The position numbers were made by a program, and so were the translations under genes. The notes beneath the pieces are model-generated. The model was not told where the DNA came from. It worked only from the letters and a program-made list of their open reading frames with translations, and did no database searches. From assembly GCF_017968845.1 (NCBI RefSeq), contig NZ_CP072877.1:62001-126000 (forward strand): a stretch of DNA of 64,000 nt, given 5' to 3'. Origin of the DNA: Microbacterium sp. NIBRBAC000506063 (GTDB taxonomy: Bacteria; Actinomycetota; Actinomycetes; Actinomycetales; Microbacteriaceae). This document shows, in pieces, positions 9,556-19,167 of the stretch (position 1 is its first letter; every line of letters starts with the position of its first letter).

Positions 9556-10042
9556 GCGCCTACTTCTCGAGCTCCGCGCCGAGCGAGACATCGCACGCCT
9601 GCAAGCCACGTACTCCGCACTCTGCGACGACGGCTTCCCTCCCACGCAGATCTCCGATCTGTTCGTTGAGGACGGAGTCTGGGAGAGCTCACTCGGCGTT
9701 CGCTGCGAGGGTCGAGTACAGATCGCGGAGCACTTCGCCACGGCGGGACCGATGTACCCCTGGTCGATGCACATTAACGTGCCGCTTGGCATCGACCTCG
9801 CGGAGGACAGCCGAACCGCCCACGGCTCCTGGCATCTGCTCATGCCCTGCACCGACCGGAGCAGCGGCGATGAGCAGGCCGGGTGGCTCGCCGGCACCTA
9901 CCGAAACACGTTCGTACTCGTTGACGATGCTTGGCGCTTTCAGCATCTTCGCGTGGCCTTTGAGTTGATGACCCCTCACCTCACGGACTGGGCGGCAAAC
10001 CGATTCGGTCTTGCCACAAAGCCCGGGCAACCCCCGCAGTAA
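9548..10042 (+). CDS. NTF2-like (SnoaL-type) protein 1
   Basis: Small 164-residue protein of the cone-shaped SnoaL/NTF2 superfamily, seen in the N-terminal helix-rich ERDIARLQATYSALCDDG, the DLFVEDGVWESSLG turn and the late WRFQHLRVAFEL strand. Such folds are used by isomerases, cyclases, epoxide hydrolases and dehydratases acting on small ketones or polycyclic rings, and as beta subunits. A second member (14923-15419) lies in the same operon with similar length and order of motifs. The start overlaps the E1-beta stop. The reaction cannot be told from sequence; isomerisation or dehydration of a pathway intermediate is a guess. Confidence 0.78.
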   Translation: MDERLLLELRAERDIARLQATYSALCDDGFPPTQISDLFVEDGVWESSLGVRCEGRVQIAEHFATAGPMYPWSMHINVPLGIDLAEDSRTAHGSWHLLMPCTDRSSGDEQAGWLAGTYRNTFVLVDDAWRFQHLRVAFELMTPHLTDWAANRFGLATKPGQPPQ

Positions 10043-10082
10043 CCCCTGCACACACCCGACCCAATACTCATACAGAAGGACA

Positions 10083-11213
10083 ATGATGTTCACCACCAAG
10101 AAGACCAGGAAGGCCGCGATCATCGCGGTCGCGGCACTCAGCGTGCTGTTGGCGGGATGCCAGAGCACCCCGAGGCCGGCCCCGAAAGCTCGGCAGGATC
10201 CTCGGCAATCGTCGAAGAGGCACAGGCGCGCGTCGCAGCCGCGCAGGCCCCCGTCGAAATCGGAGCACCCGAGCAGAGCCCCCGGTCCAGGAGGACAAGT
10301 TCGTCGTGCTCGTGACCTGCTCACTGGCCTCGGAAGGTTGCGCGCAGCCGGCCAAGGCCGCGCAGGAAGCCGCGGAGGCCATCGGATGGCGGGTACAGAT
10401 CATCGACGGCAAGGACACCGCTGACACGCAGAATGCCGCCGTCCAGCAGGCACTCGCCCTCGGTCCGGATGGCATCATCACGTTCGCGATCAACCCGACG
10501 GCCATCCAGGGCTCCCTCGAACTCGCGCGGAGCCAGGCGGTGAAAGTCATCGCCTCATCGGCGACCGAGAGCGACCTCGTCGACTTCTCCAACATCCCCT
10601 CGCTGCAGACATGGGTGGACAGCGGGTCGCTTCTCGCCGACTACGCCATCGTGAAGACCGAAGGCGACGTGAAGGCGCTCGTCCTTCACGACACGGGCTT
10701 CGACGTCCTCGAGCCCCAGCACCAGGCGTTCATCGATCGGCTCGACGAATGCGACACCTGCGAGATTCTGGAAGATCAGAACTTCACGTTCGCTGATCTG
10801 GCAACGTCGGTTCCGCGCCTGGTCCAGCAGATGGCGCAGCGCCACCCGGACTTCAATACCTTCTACATCGACTACGACTACGCCGTCCCGTCCGTACTCC
10901 AGGGCCTGCGTGCGATCGGTGCAGAAGGAAAGATTGTGCTCGGCTCGGATGGAACCTCTGCAGCTATCCAACTCATCAGGGACGGCGGCGGCCAGTCCGC
11001 GACCACCGCGTATGCTCTCGCCTGGATCGGCTGGGCGGACATCGACGCCATGAATCGCATCTTCGCCGGAGAGTCGCCGGATCCCGCAACGGAAGTCCTC
11101 ACCCGCAAGCTCATCGATCAACAGGTCGCCCTCGACCAGAACATCGACGGGCTCTGGAACGGTGACGTCGACTTCGAGGCTGCATATCTGAAGATGTGGG
11201 GGTGGAGCAGTGA
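10083..11213 (+). CDS. Sugar-type ABC transporter substrate-binding lipoprotein 2, apparent frameshifts
   Basis: Second paralogue of the operon receptors. The signal peptide ends in LSVLLAGC (lipobox), with an AGAAGGA ribosome site before the ATG. Three breaks occur near 10173 (CCCC), 10280 (CCCCC) and 11200 (GGGGG), each mended by one base; repair gives 377 residues ending WGVEQ, which matches the WGVAE end of paralogue 1 and places the stop in a GTGA overlap with paralogue 3. It keeps both cysteine pairs (VTCSLASEGC and ECDTC) and the core HPDFNTFYIDYDYAVPSVL. It is closer to paralogue 3 than to paralogue 1 by eye, pointing to a later duplication. Confidence 0.85.
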
Positions 11214-12355
11214 TCCGCAGACAGCTCCAGCGTTCGACGCATCCTCGACAGGTCCGGTCGATTCTCGTCGCCGGCGGTGTGGCGATGGCGATACTCCTGT
11301 CCGGATGCGCCTCCTCTGTCGACCCGGGCCCGGTCGAAACTGCGTCAGGCTCCGATCCGGTCGTGCAGCAGGCACGTGAGCGGGTAGACGCCGCGCGGGC
11401 AGAAGTAATGAGAGGGGCGCCGGAGACGGGTCCAGCCGCACAACCGGACAAGTTCGTCGTGATCGTCCCGTGCGCCCTCGCATCCGAGGGCTGCGCGCAA
11501 CCCGCTTATGCGGCAAAAGAGGCGGCCGAGGCGTTGGGATGGCGAGCACAGATCGTCGACGGGAAGGAAACCGCCGACTCCCAGAACGCTGCGGTCCGGC
11601 AGGCTCTGACCCTCAACCCGGATGGAATCCTGACTGTCTCCATCAACCCGTCGACGATTCAGTCCTCGCTCGCACAGGCACGCGAGGAGGGGTGGTCACC
11701 ATCGCCTCGCAGGCCCTGGAGACCGACCTCGTTGATTTCTCGGGCACGCCGTCGGAGCGAGTGTGGAAGGACAGCGGATCCCTCCTCGCCGACTATGCGA
11801 TTGCCGAGACGGACGGAAACGTCAAAGCACTCCTCCTGCACGACACCGGATTCGAAGTGCTGGAGGCCAGATACGAGGCCTTCAAGGACCGACTCGCGGA
11901 GTGCGCGAACTGTGAGGTAGTGGAGGAGCAGACGTTCACCTTCGCCGACCTCGCAACCTCCGTTCCTCGAATGGTCCAGCAGATGGCCCAGCGCAACCCC
12001 GACTTCAACACCATCTACATCGACTACGACTACGCAGTGGCCTCCGTAGCCCAAGGACTGCGTGCGGTGGGCGCTGAAGACAAGATCGTGCTCGGATCGC
12101 AGGGCATCCCGGCCGCGCTCGAGCGAATCCGCACCGGAGAGCAGAGCGCATCGACCGCCTTCCCGAACGAGTGGATGGGTGGACCGATATCGACGCGATG
12201 AACAGGATCTTCGCGGGCGAGGATCCGACCGTCGCCGCGGACGTGCTCAGCCTGAAGCTGGTCGACTCCACCAACATCGACGAGATCGGACTCGAAGGCT
12301 GGGACGGCGACGTCGACTTCAAGAGTCAGTACCGTGCGCTGTGGGGGTGGAGTGA
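11210..12355 (+). CDS. Sugar-type ABC transporter substrate-binding lipoprotein 3, apparent frameshifts
   Basis: Third paralogue, directly abutting the ATPase gene. It starts at GTG 11210 inside the stop of paralogue 2; the signal peptide ends AMAILLSGC (lipobox). Motifs shared with the others: VPCALASEGC, ECANC, VKALLLHDTGFEVLEARY and NPDFNTIYIDYDYAVASV. Breaks near 11690 (GGGG), 12178 (GGG) and 12346 (GGGGG) are each mended by one G, giving about 382 residues with a WGVE end. The gene is 2 bases from the ATPase start, so it is probably the receptor most tightly coupled to the transporter. Confidence 0.85.
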
Positions 12356-12357
12356 CA

Positions 12358-13875
12358 ATGCCTCACACCGTCGAAGTGCGATCCGTCACAAAGATCTTCG
12401 GAAACCAGCGGGCACTGTCAGAGGTCACCGTGACATTCCACGGCGGCGAAGTACATGCGCTGGCGGGTCTGAACGGGTCCGGGAAGTCGACCCTCGTGAA
12501 GCTGCTGGCGGGAGTGTACTCGCTCGACGGCGGAGAGATCGCGGTCAACGGCCAGGTCGTCGGCGACCTCACACCCGCCAGCGCAGGTGAGTTCGGACTG
12601 CAGTTCCTGCATCAGGATCCGGTCGTGTTTCCCCACCTGACTGTCGCAGACAACGTGTCGGTAGGGTCCGGGTTCCGCTCCAGTTCGCGCGTGCACGTTC
12701 GCCGGCGACGTGAAGATCAGGTCGCACAGCACGTGTTCAAACGCTTGGGTGTGCCGCACCTCGATCCGAAGCGTCAGATGTCAGACCTGTCTCCAGCAGA
12801 GCGAACGATGGTCGCCATCGCCCGCGCCGTACAAGACCTCTGGACTGACCGAGGGGTACGGCTGCTCGTTCTCGACGAGCCCACTGCCTCGCTCCCCGAA
12901 CACGAAGTGAAACTCGTGACAGACATGGTCCGACGAGTCGCAGCGGAGGGTGTCGCGGTTCTGTTCATCTCGCACGACCTCAGCATGGTGCTCGACCTTG
13001 CCGACCGCGTGACCGTTCTCCGTGACGGAAAACGAGTGGACACGACCGCGACGACCGAGCTCACCAAGCAGGAACTCGCCGCATCGATGGTTGGCACCGC
13101 GGACCGGTCGCCCGCCGCACTGAGCACGAGCAGGGCACCAAACAACGCGCCCGTCTCGCTCTCTGCCTCCGGCATCAGCGGAGGAAAGGTGAAAGACGCG
13201 TCCATCGAAATTCGGCGAGGCGAGATAGTGGGGATCGCAGGACTCCTGGGCTCCGGCAGAAGCACACTCCTCAGACTGTTGTACGGGGCGCAACCGTTGC
13301 ACGCAGGAGAGACCAAGCTTTTCGGCACTCCGCTACGCTCAGGGAGCCCGCGATACTCCAGGAAGGCCGGGATCGGCTTCGTCCCGGAGGATCGCCGGAA
13401 AGATGGTGCGTTGCCGACGATGACTATGGCGGACAACGTCACCATCGCCTCGATGGACAGCTTCGCCAGCCCGTTTTGGATTCGCCGGAAAGCAGAGACG
13501 CGCTCGGCGTCGGAAACGATGGAGCAGTTCGACGTTCGTCCCCGGGACCCGGAGAAGGTGTTCCGGCTCTTCAGCGGCGGCAACCAACAGAAGGCAATCA
13601 TTGGCCGCTGGGCGCGGCTCGCTCCCAAAGTGCTCCTCCTCGACGAGCCCACACAAGGAGTCGACGTCCACGCCAGACTCCAGATCCACGACGCGATCCG
13701 AAAGCTCGCGAGCGACGGTATGAGTGTCCTGGTGGTCTCCTCAGACTTCGCAGAGCTCCTCGAACTCAGCGACCGCGTGCTGATCATGCGACGTGGACAG
13801 CTGAAGGGTCAAGTTGACCCTGCGGACACCAAAGAAGAGCAACTCCTTCATCTCGCTGCAAGCGATGATGCCTAG
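12358..13875 (+). CDS. CUT2-type (RbsA-like) ABC importer ATPase
   Basis: Tandem-domain ATPase of 505 residues, intact. Domain 1 (about 1-230) has Walker A GLNGSGKST, a degenerate signature LSPAERTMVAIARA and Walker B LLVLDEPTASL. Domain 2 (about 255-500) has a changed Walker A GLLGSGRST, an intact signature FSGGNQQKAIIGRW and Walker B VLLLDEPTQGVD. This asymmetric double-domain design is that of ribose/galactose/autoinducer-2 importers. The true start is ATG 12358 after the receptor stop. It energises the permease encoded next. Confidence 0.94.
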   Translation: MPHTVEVRSVTKIFGNQRALSEVTVTFHGGEVHALAGLNGSGKSTLVKLLAGVYSLDGGEIAVNGQVVGDLTPASAGEFGLQFLHQDPVVFPHLTVADNVSVGSGFRSSSRVHVRRRREDQVAQHVFKRLGVPHLDPKRQMSDLSPAERTMVAIARAVQDLWTDRGVRLLVLDEPTASLPEHEVKLVTDMVRRVAAEGVAVLFISHDLSMVLDLADRVTVLRDGKRVDTTATTELTKQELAASMVGTADRSPAALSTSRAPNNAPVSLSASGISGGKVKDASIEIRRGEIVGIAGLLGSGRSTLLRLLYGAQPLHAGETKLFGTPLRSGSPRYSRKAGIGFVPEDRRKDGALPTMTMADNVTIASMDSFASPFWIRRKAETRSASETMEQFDVRPRDPEKVFRLFSGGNQQKAIIGRWARLAPKVLLLDEPTQGVDVHARLQIHDAIRKLASDGMSVLVVSSDFAELLELSDRVLIMRRGQLKGQVDPADTKEEQLLHLAASDDA

Positions 13876-13897
13876 AACCCGGCAGGCAGGAAAGATC

Positions 13898-14926
13898 ATG
13901 ACGATTACCGCACCCCCAACGCAAGAATCTACAGACGCGACTGGCGACCCCGTCGCCGCCACCCGAACATCTAGGTTCCGGCGATTGGCAGAACCTCGCT
14001 GGTACGGCTTTTACGCGCTAGTCGTGATCGTGGTTCTGTTCAGCGTCCTTCTGCCGCGAACGTATCCGACTGCAAGTAACGTCACTGCCGTTTTCAGCAA
14101 CGAAGCCGTCGGGCTCATGCTCGCCGTCGGAATGCTCATCCCCATCGTCGCGGGCTACTTCGATCTTTCGCTGGCGAGCGTGCTGACACTATCGATGATC
14201 GTTTCCATCGGCATGTTCCAGTTCTTCGAAGCGCCTACATGGCTCGCGTGTGTAGCCGGCGTTCTGACCGGCTCGTTCATAGGCCTGCTGAACGGCATCT
14301 CCGTCGCCTGGCTCAGAATCAATTCCATGGTGGCCACACTGGCCATGGGAAGCATCGCGCTCGGGATCGCGCTGTGGTGGACGAACGGGTCGATCTTCGC
14401 GCTCAATGTGCCGGAGAGCTTCCGTGCCCTGGGCAGTCGAGTAGGCGGGATTCCGCTGCCCGTCGTCTACGCGGCAGTGATCTGTGTCGCGATCTGGTGG
14501 CTGCTAGAGAAGACCCCCACCGGCCGGTATCTGTATGCAATGGGCGACAGCAACGACGCGGCACGTCTCGCGGGCCTTCCCACTCACCGTCTCACTGTGG
14601 CCTCGTTCGTCGCTTCAGGGACGGTCGCTGGTATCGCCGGAGTAGCAGAGGCAGCGATTCTCGGGTCCGGGAACCCGCAGGTCGGAGCTGGCTTCCTTCT
14701 GCCCGCCTTCGCCGCAGTGTTCCTCGGAGCGGCCATCTACACAATCGGCAGATACAACGTCATCGGCACCATTGTGGCGGTTCTGGTTCTCGCCGCGCTC
14801 GTGGCCGGTCTTCAGCAGTTCGGCCTGCCGTTCTACATCGAGTCCCTCCTCAAAGGCGTCGTGCTCCTGGCCGCGGTCGCCTTCACCTCGGGTCGCTTTA
14901 GCTCGCTGTCCAGGGCGCGGAAGTGA
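13898..14926 (+). CDS. CUT2-type (RbsC-like) ABC importer permease
   Basis: Inner-membrane channel subunit of 342 residues with about 8-10 hydrophobic segments, for example GFYALVVIVVLFSVLLP near residue 50, and ILGSGNPQVGAGFLLPAFAAV, a typical BPD_transp_2 stretch. A GGCAGGAAAG ribosome site precedes ATG 13898, 22 bases after the ATPase stop; the upstream in-frame ATG lies inside the ATPase gene and is less likely. The end overlaps the next gene in a GTGA. Only one permease gene is present, so it would form a homodimer, as in ribose-type systems. Confidence 0.92.
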   Translation: MTITAPPTQESTDATGDPVAATRTSRFRRLAEPRWYGFYALVVIVVLFSVLLPRTYPTASNVTAVFSNEAVGLMLAVGMLIPIVAGYFDLSLASVLTLSMIVSIGMFQFFEAPTWLACVAGVLTGSFIGLLNGISVAWLRINSMVATLAMGSIALGIALWWTNGSIFALNVPESFRALGSRVGGIPLPVVYAAVICVAIWWLLEKTPTGRYLYAMGDSNDAARLAGLPTHRLTVASFVASGTVAGIAGVAEAAILGSGNPQVGAGFLLPAFAAVFLGAAIYTIGRYNVIGTIVAVLVLAALVAGLQQFGLPFYIESLLKGVVLLAAVAFTSGRFSSLSRARK

Positions 14927-15419
14927 GCACGGCGATGTCATTGGAGCACAGGGTCGCCGCTCTCGAAGCGAAGTTCCAGATCGCCGATCTGAAAGCCGAG
15001 TACGCTCGTCTGTGCGATCTCGGATACGACGGCGACGCCATCGCAGCACTGTTCACCGAAGACGGGTCCTGGGTCAGCAACACATATCCCGAAGTTCGCG
15101 GACGAGATGAGATCTCCCGATTCATGCGGGGATCGGTGAGGGCGTGTTCCCGTGGGCAGTTCATCTGCTGACGAACCCTCGAATCGTCGTCGCTGACGAC
15201 GTCATCACCGCCCGCGGACACTGGGACCTTCTGCAACTTGCCACCAGCCAAGGCGACTCCGTCGTCGCGCTAGGGCGCTATCAGGACGAGTTCCGATTCT
15301 CTGACGGCCAGTGGCAATTCTCGGCAGTGCGGGTCGACTTCACCTACGTCGGCAACCTGGCCAGCGGATGGGGCGAGGAAGCGCCGGGTTCCTGGAACGA
15401 TGACCGAGATGAACCCTGA
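14923..15419 (+). CDS. NTF2-like (SnoaL-type) protein 2, apparent frameshift
   Basis: Second NTF2-like member of the operon. EHRVAALEAKFQIADLKAEY and LCDLGYDGDAIAALFTEDG match the helix and turn of protein 1, then after the break PWAVHLLTNPRIVV and RFSDGQWQFSAVRVDFTYVG. One base is missing near 15132 (GGGG for GGGGG); repair gives 165 residues, almost the same as protein 1 (164). The GTG start at 14923 overlaps the permease stop. The pair may be a duplicated enzyme or form a hetero-oligomer. Confidence 0.75.
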
Positions 15420-16842
15420 ATCCTCGCGTGATTCTGACGCGTACGTTGAAGCGCTCGTCATTGCCGCCGGCTCGATAGCCCCGCTGCCGGGCTGGAGACC
15501 GCAGACACGCGCGTCCGAAGCGAAGCGCCAGCGCAAACCGACCCGTACAACGCGGTGGTGCGCTGGGTGGACGTCAAGGGCAGTGCCGGCGGTCCACTCG
15601 AAGGGTTGAGATTCTCGCTCAAGGATTCCATCGCGGTCAGCGGAATTCCGCTCACCGCAGGATCGGTCGCGCTTCGCGACTTTGTGCCTTCCGGAGATGC
15701 GACAGTCACGCGTCGTCTCCTTGAAGCCGGAGCGACGATTGCCGCGACTACCAATATGGATGATCTCGCGTTCTCAGGAGCAGGCGACACCAGCGCGTAT
15801 GGTCCCGTACTCAACCCACATGATTCGTCTCGACTAGCCGGCGGGTCATCCGGTGGAGCTGCGGCATCGCTGTTTCTCGACGGTATCGACGTGGCGTTGG
15901 GCACCGACCAGGGCGGATCCGTGCGACTCCCCGCGGCATGGACGGGAACCTATGGGCTCAAGCCCACATTCGGGCGCATCCCGTACACCGGCATCGTTGG
16001 CATGGACGCCCGACTAGACCATGTGGGAATCCTCGCCCACTCTCCGCAGCTCATCAGTCGCACGCTCGCCGTGCTGAGCGCCGTGGACGGATTGGACGCC
16101 CGACAGAGTCCTGCGTACGAAGGCGTGGGTGTATCCGCTCGCGATGCCAGCCCGGGAGAGCCCCCGATCACTGTGCGAGTCGTGCGATCCGCGATGGACA
16201 GCGCCGAACCGCGGATCAGGGAGGCTGTCGAGGAACGTCTGAACGACTGGGCACGGCGAGGCGTCGCGGTCGAGCAGTCCGATCTGGATCTGACGGCTCA
16301 CGGGCCGATATCAACCGCCATCTTCTTGGAGGGGGCGCTGGCGACATTGGGTGGCTTGTCTGCGCCGTGGAAGGGCACTACTTCTTCTGGGAAGAGTTAC
16401 ACCAGGCGCTTGCGCGGGGTGTCGCATCGAACTTCGAGGAACTGTCCGCCCCCGTTCGTTTCAGCATTCTTGCCGCCCAGCGCCTGCAGGCAACGAACCC
16501 GGGGCCGCCTTCGGCAGAGGACTTGCCGCGAGGGACGCCCTGGTCACCGACGTCGAAGCCGCGTTGAGCGGGGCGGACTTCCTCGTTCTCCCAACCTCAC
16601 CTATCGATGCGCTGGCGATTTCTCACGACATCACCGACGTCGAGCGAACCTCGCGAGGCTGGGATGTCCTGGCGAATACCGGAGCGTTCAATGTGACCGG
16701 CCACCCGGCGCTGTCGATCCCCATCAATACACCTGGTCTGCCGGTGGGCGCCATGCTGGTCGCGCGTCACAACCACGACGAGGAACTGCTCGACTTCGCG
16801 CGCTGGGCGAGCGAAGGTGCCGCCCCGTCGACGGAAGGATGA
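15400..16842 (+). CDS. Amidase-signature family hydrolase, apparent frameshifts
   Basis: Ser-cisSer-Lys amidohydrolase. The triad is visible: lysine in RFSLKDSIAVSG, the cis-serine in GTDQGGSVRLPAAW and the region GGSSGGAAASL, followed by TYGLKPTFGRIPYTG. Three single-base losses (near 15535, 16373 and 16505; the last a GGGG run) break the frame; repair gives about 481 residues, normal for allophanate-hydrolase/AtzF-like or aryl amidases. The N-terminus MTEMNPESSRDSDAY overlaps the previous gene. It would cleave an amide or carbamate, releasing ammonia or an amine and a carboxylate for the rest of the pathway. Confidence 0.85.
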
Positions 16843-17646
16843 CCATGAATCAGGACCACCCACGCTCAATCCCGCGGGCAACCTCCATGCCTTCCTTTGC
16901 GCCGCTGTACTCGACGGGCACGGAACGTGTGGAGGTGAGGTGGCTCGGCATGACCTATCCCACCGATCCCGCCATCCTCGAATCCCTTCTACCGGCTCCG
17001 CTTATCCGGGGAATGTTCCTGAAGTCGGGGTGTGGGTTGCAGAGTTCATCGGCGCGGAGTTCATCACGCCGGACGGAACTGTGGAACGTCGGCCCGCCTA
17101 CATGCAAGGCGGTGTCTCGGTGCGATGCGACTACCACGGAGCCGACTCCGCGTACGCCGTGATCACATTCGTTGAAGGTCTCAACCACGGCATCCTCGGT
17201 CGCGAACAGTTCGGGCTTCCGAAGAAGCAGGCTCGCGAAGTGCGCCTGCAAGAGAAGGAAGCGGGACTAGACGTCTCTTTCGTCACGGCCGGAGGGATCC
17301 CACTTCTCAGCGCCTCCGTCGACCTCGACGGACGAGATGAGGACGAGCGGCCCGCCCCGAGTGGTTCGACCGTCACATGACACACAAACTCATCCCCAGC
17401 GCGGAAGGTAGCGGGTTCGACATCAGTCGACTCGTCGAGATCCCCTGGGCCTTCAGTCAGTTTGAGGATGTCCGCCACGGTGACGCCCGCATTATATGGG
17501 CTGAGGACCGCACCGACCCGCTCCACTTGCTCGCGCCAATCGGTGCCGTCCGGGCTCGCTATGGCAGGAGCGTTCTGAGCATCTCGTACGGGACCTATCG
17601 AGAGCACGTCACCGAGTTCAGTTCCTTCGGGAGCCCGTCATGGTAG
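16839..17646 (+). CDS. Acetoacetate-decarboxylase-like protein, apparent frameshifts
   Basis: Member of the ADC fold family. The Schiff-base lysine motif is seen in REQFGLPKKQAREV; other landmarks are LESLLPAPLIRG, FVEGLNHGILG, RHMTHKLIPSAEG and RYGRSVLSISYGT. Two single-base losses (about 17030 and 17355) split it over three frames; repair gives 269 residues, the family size. The ATG at 16839 overlaps the amidase stop (ATGA) and the gene overlaps the RidA start. Family members decarboxylate beta-keto acids or act as aldolase-dehydratases; a keto-acid step is likely here. Confidence 0.82.
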
Positions 17647-17827
17647 CCGTCGCGCGATTCTCCCCGCCGCGGATTGCTCCACCTGTTGGCGCCTTCAGCC
17701 ATCTCGCCGTACATCCCGCCGGCCGGGTCGCCTATCTTTCGGGTCAAATCGGGGCGGACACTACCGGGCGAGTACCGCTGAGCATCGCTAAGCCTTGATC
17801 CACCGATGAGCCCTTGGCGGGTGGCGT
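17640..17827 (+). pseudogene. RidA/YjgF-family protein, truncated by IS end
   Basis: The ATG at 17640 overlaps the previous stop. The first 50 codons read as a RidA N-terminus: RIAPPVGAFSHLAVHPAG, then VAYLSGQIGADTTGRVP. RidA proteins deaminate reactive enamine/imine intermediates of PLP and amino-acid metabolism, which fits an operon with an aminotransferase. A TGA follows at 17796, although the same frame continues with a plausible DEPLAGGVV until the relic of an insertion-sequence end at 17827. About two thirds of the gene is missing, so it is non-functional unless the fragment came from a rearranged copy elsewhere. Confidence 0.72.
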
Positions 17828-17856
17828 TGTCGCGCGTCAGACTATGTGGCAGGGGT
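17827..17856. repeat. Solo terminus of an IS3-C-like element
   Basis: A 30-base stretch identical, in inverted orientation, to 24162-24191, which contains the right terminus of IS3-C. Here no transposase of that element follows; IS3-A begins at its inner edge. It is best read as the scar of a former IS3-C copy in ridA that was cut away by IS3-A or by a deletion. Confidence 0.75.
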
Positions 17857-17882
17857 GAAGCGCCCCAGGTTCTCTGCCGCTC

Positions 17883-18859
17883 CTATGCGGGTTGCGGTTC
17901 TCGGTTGAGAGCTGCGTAGTGGGCTTGCTCGAACTCGGCGGGTGGAACGTAGCCGAGGCTCGAGTGAAGCCTACGAGTGTTGTACTAATCGACCCAGCCA
18001 GCGGTCGCGAACTCGACGTCGCTGATGGTCTTGTAGGGCCCGTCGTGGAAGACCGTCGTGCGGATGCACTCCGTCTTGAAGAGCCCGTTGATCGTCTCCA
18101 TCAGCGCGTTATCGAACGCGTCGCCGACAGACCCGATCGAGGGAGCGATGCCGTCGAGCGCGAGCTTGTCGGTGTAGGCCAGGGAGACGTATTGAGACCC
18201 GGCGTCCGAATGCGCACGGAGCTGCTCGGGCCGGATCGGGTGCCCTTCACGCGCTCGTTCCCACAAGGCCATGCGCAGCGGGATCATCACCAACTCGACG
18301 TGCTTGGTGGTCTGCGCATGCCAGGCCACGATACGTTGCGAGAACACGTCGACGATGAACGCGACGTAGACCCAGCCCGCCCAGGTGCGGCAGTAGGTGA
18401 AGTCCATCACCCAGGTGTGATCCGGACGCGGCGCAGTGAAGTCGCGGTTCAGGAGGTCGCCGGCACGGACCCCGTCTTTCGCGGGATCGTGGTGCGCACG
18501 CCTTTGTCACGACGGATCCCCGAGAGCCCGAGTGCTCGCATGGCACGATCGACAGCTCCCCGCGACGCGTCGGGCATCGAGGTTCGACGGATCAGGGCAG
18601 TCATCTTCCGACGCCCGTAGAGGCCCTCCGGTGTCAGCACGCGACGCATCTTCCCGCCTCGTTCGACAACGGTCCAGGCTGCCGAACGGACCGCATCCTG
18701 AACCTGCGCGTCCGCGATCGTCCGCGACGCGACGACGCCTTGCCGGCGGGCCCGGTAGGTGCGCGCGGCGATCTTCACGCCCTGCTCACGCAGGACCCGG
18801 ATGATCGACTCGACCGCGTGACCTTCAGCTCTCATCTGGTCGATGAAACCCAGCATCAA
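17883..18859 (-). pseudogene. IS3-A orfB, DDE integrase-like transposase, stop and frameshift
   Basis: The catalytic DDE core is present: HTWVMDFTYCRTWAGWVYV, RAHSDAGSQYVSLAY and DNALMETINGLFKTE. The frame is broken near 18475 by one lost base. It also contains an in-frame TAG near 17984, where relatives have WVDWYNTRRLHSSLGY; after it the frame continues normally to the stop at 17883-17885. A tryptophan-to-amber change is a substitution and so is not explained by run-length error. The N-terminus MMLGFIDQMRAEGHAV overlaps orfA by 4 bases. Confidence 0.82.
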
Positions 18860-19167
18860 CGGTTGCGGGGGTCGAGTTCCCCCGCGAAGAAAGTCGTCGC
18901 CGCTCGAAGGATGGCGACGTCTTCCCGCAGGCGACTGTTCTCCGCCTTGAGCCGTTTGATCTCGGCATGCTCTGCGCTGGACACCCCTTCACGGGTCCCG
19001 TCGTCGATGTCTGCTTGCAGCACCCACCGGCGCACGGACTCGTTGCCGACACCGACCTGGCGGGCGACAGCTGCCGACGCGGCCGTCAGCGAGGGATACT
19101 CCGACCGGTGCTCCCGCACCAACCGGACAGCGCGCTCACGGAGCGCGGGATCGATCTTCTTCGGCAT
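18856..19167 (-). CDS. IS3-A orfA, helix-turn-helix transposase subunit
   Basis: Starts MPKKIDPALRERAVRLVREH, has a helix-turn-helix (AAVARQVGVGNESVRRWV) and a C-terminal leucine-zipper-like helix (EIKRLKAENSRLREDVAIL). About 103 residues, typical of IS3 orfA; it binds the inverted ends and is fused to orfB by -1 frameshifting in active elements. A start three codons upstream is possible. Confidence 0.88.
   Translation of the reverse strand: MPKKIDPALRERAVRLVREHRSEYPSLTAASAAVARQVGVGNESVRRWVLQADIDDGTREGVSSAEHAEIKRLKAENSRLREDVAILRAATTFFAGELDPRNR

Noticed and set aside
625..17646. Reading the island genes as decaying pseudogenes
   Set aside because: Genes on the housekeeping side (pyc, dnaE2, imuB, topoisomerase IB) show the same kind of break at the same density, and repaired proteins keep all catalytic residues.
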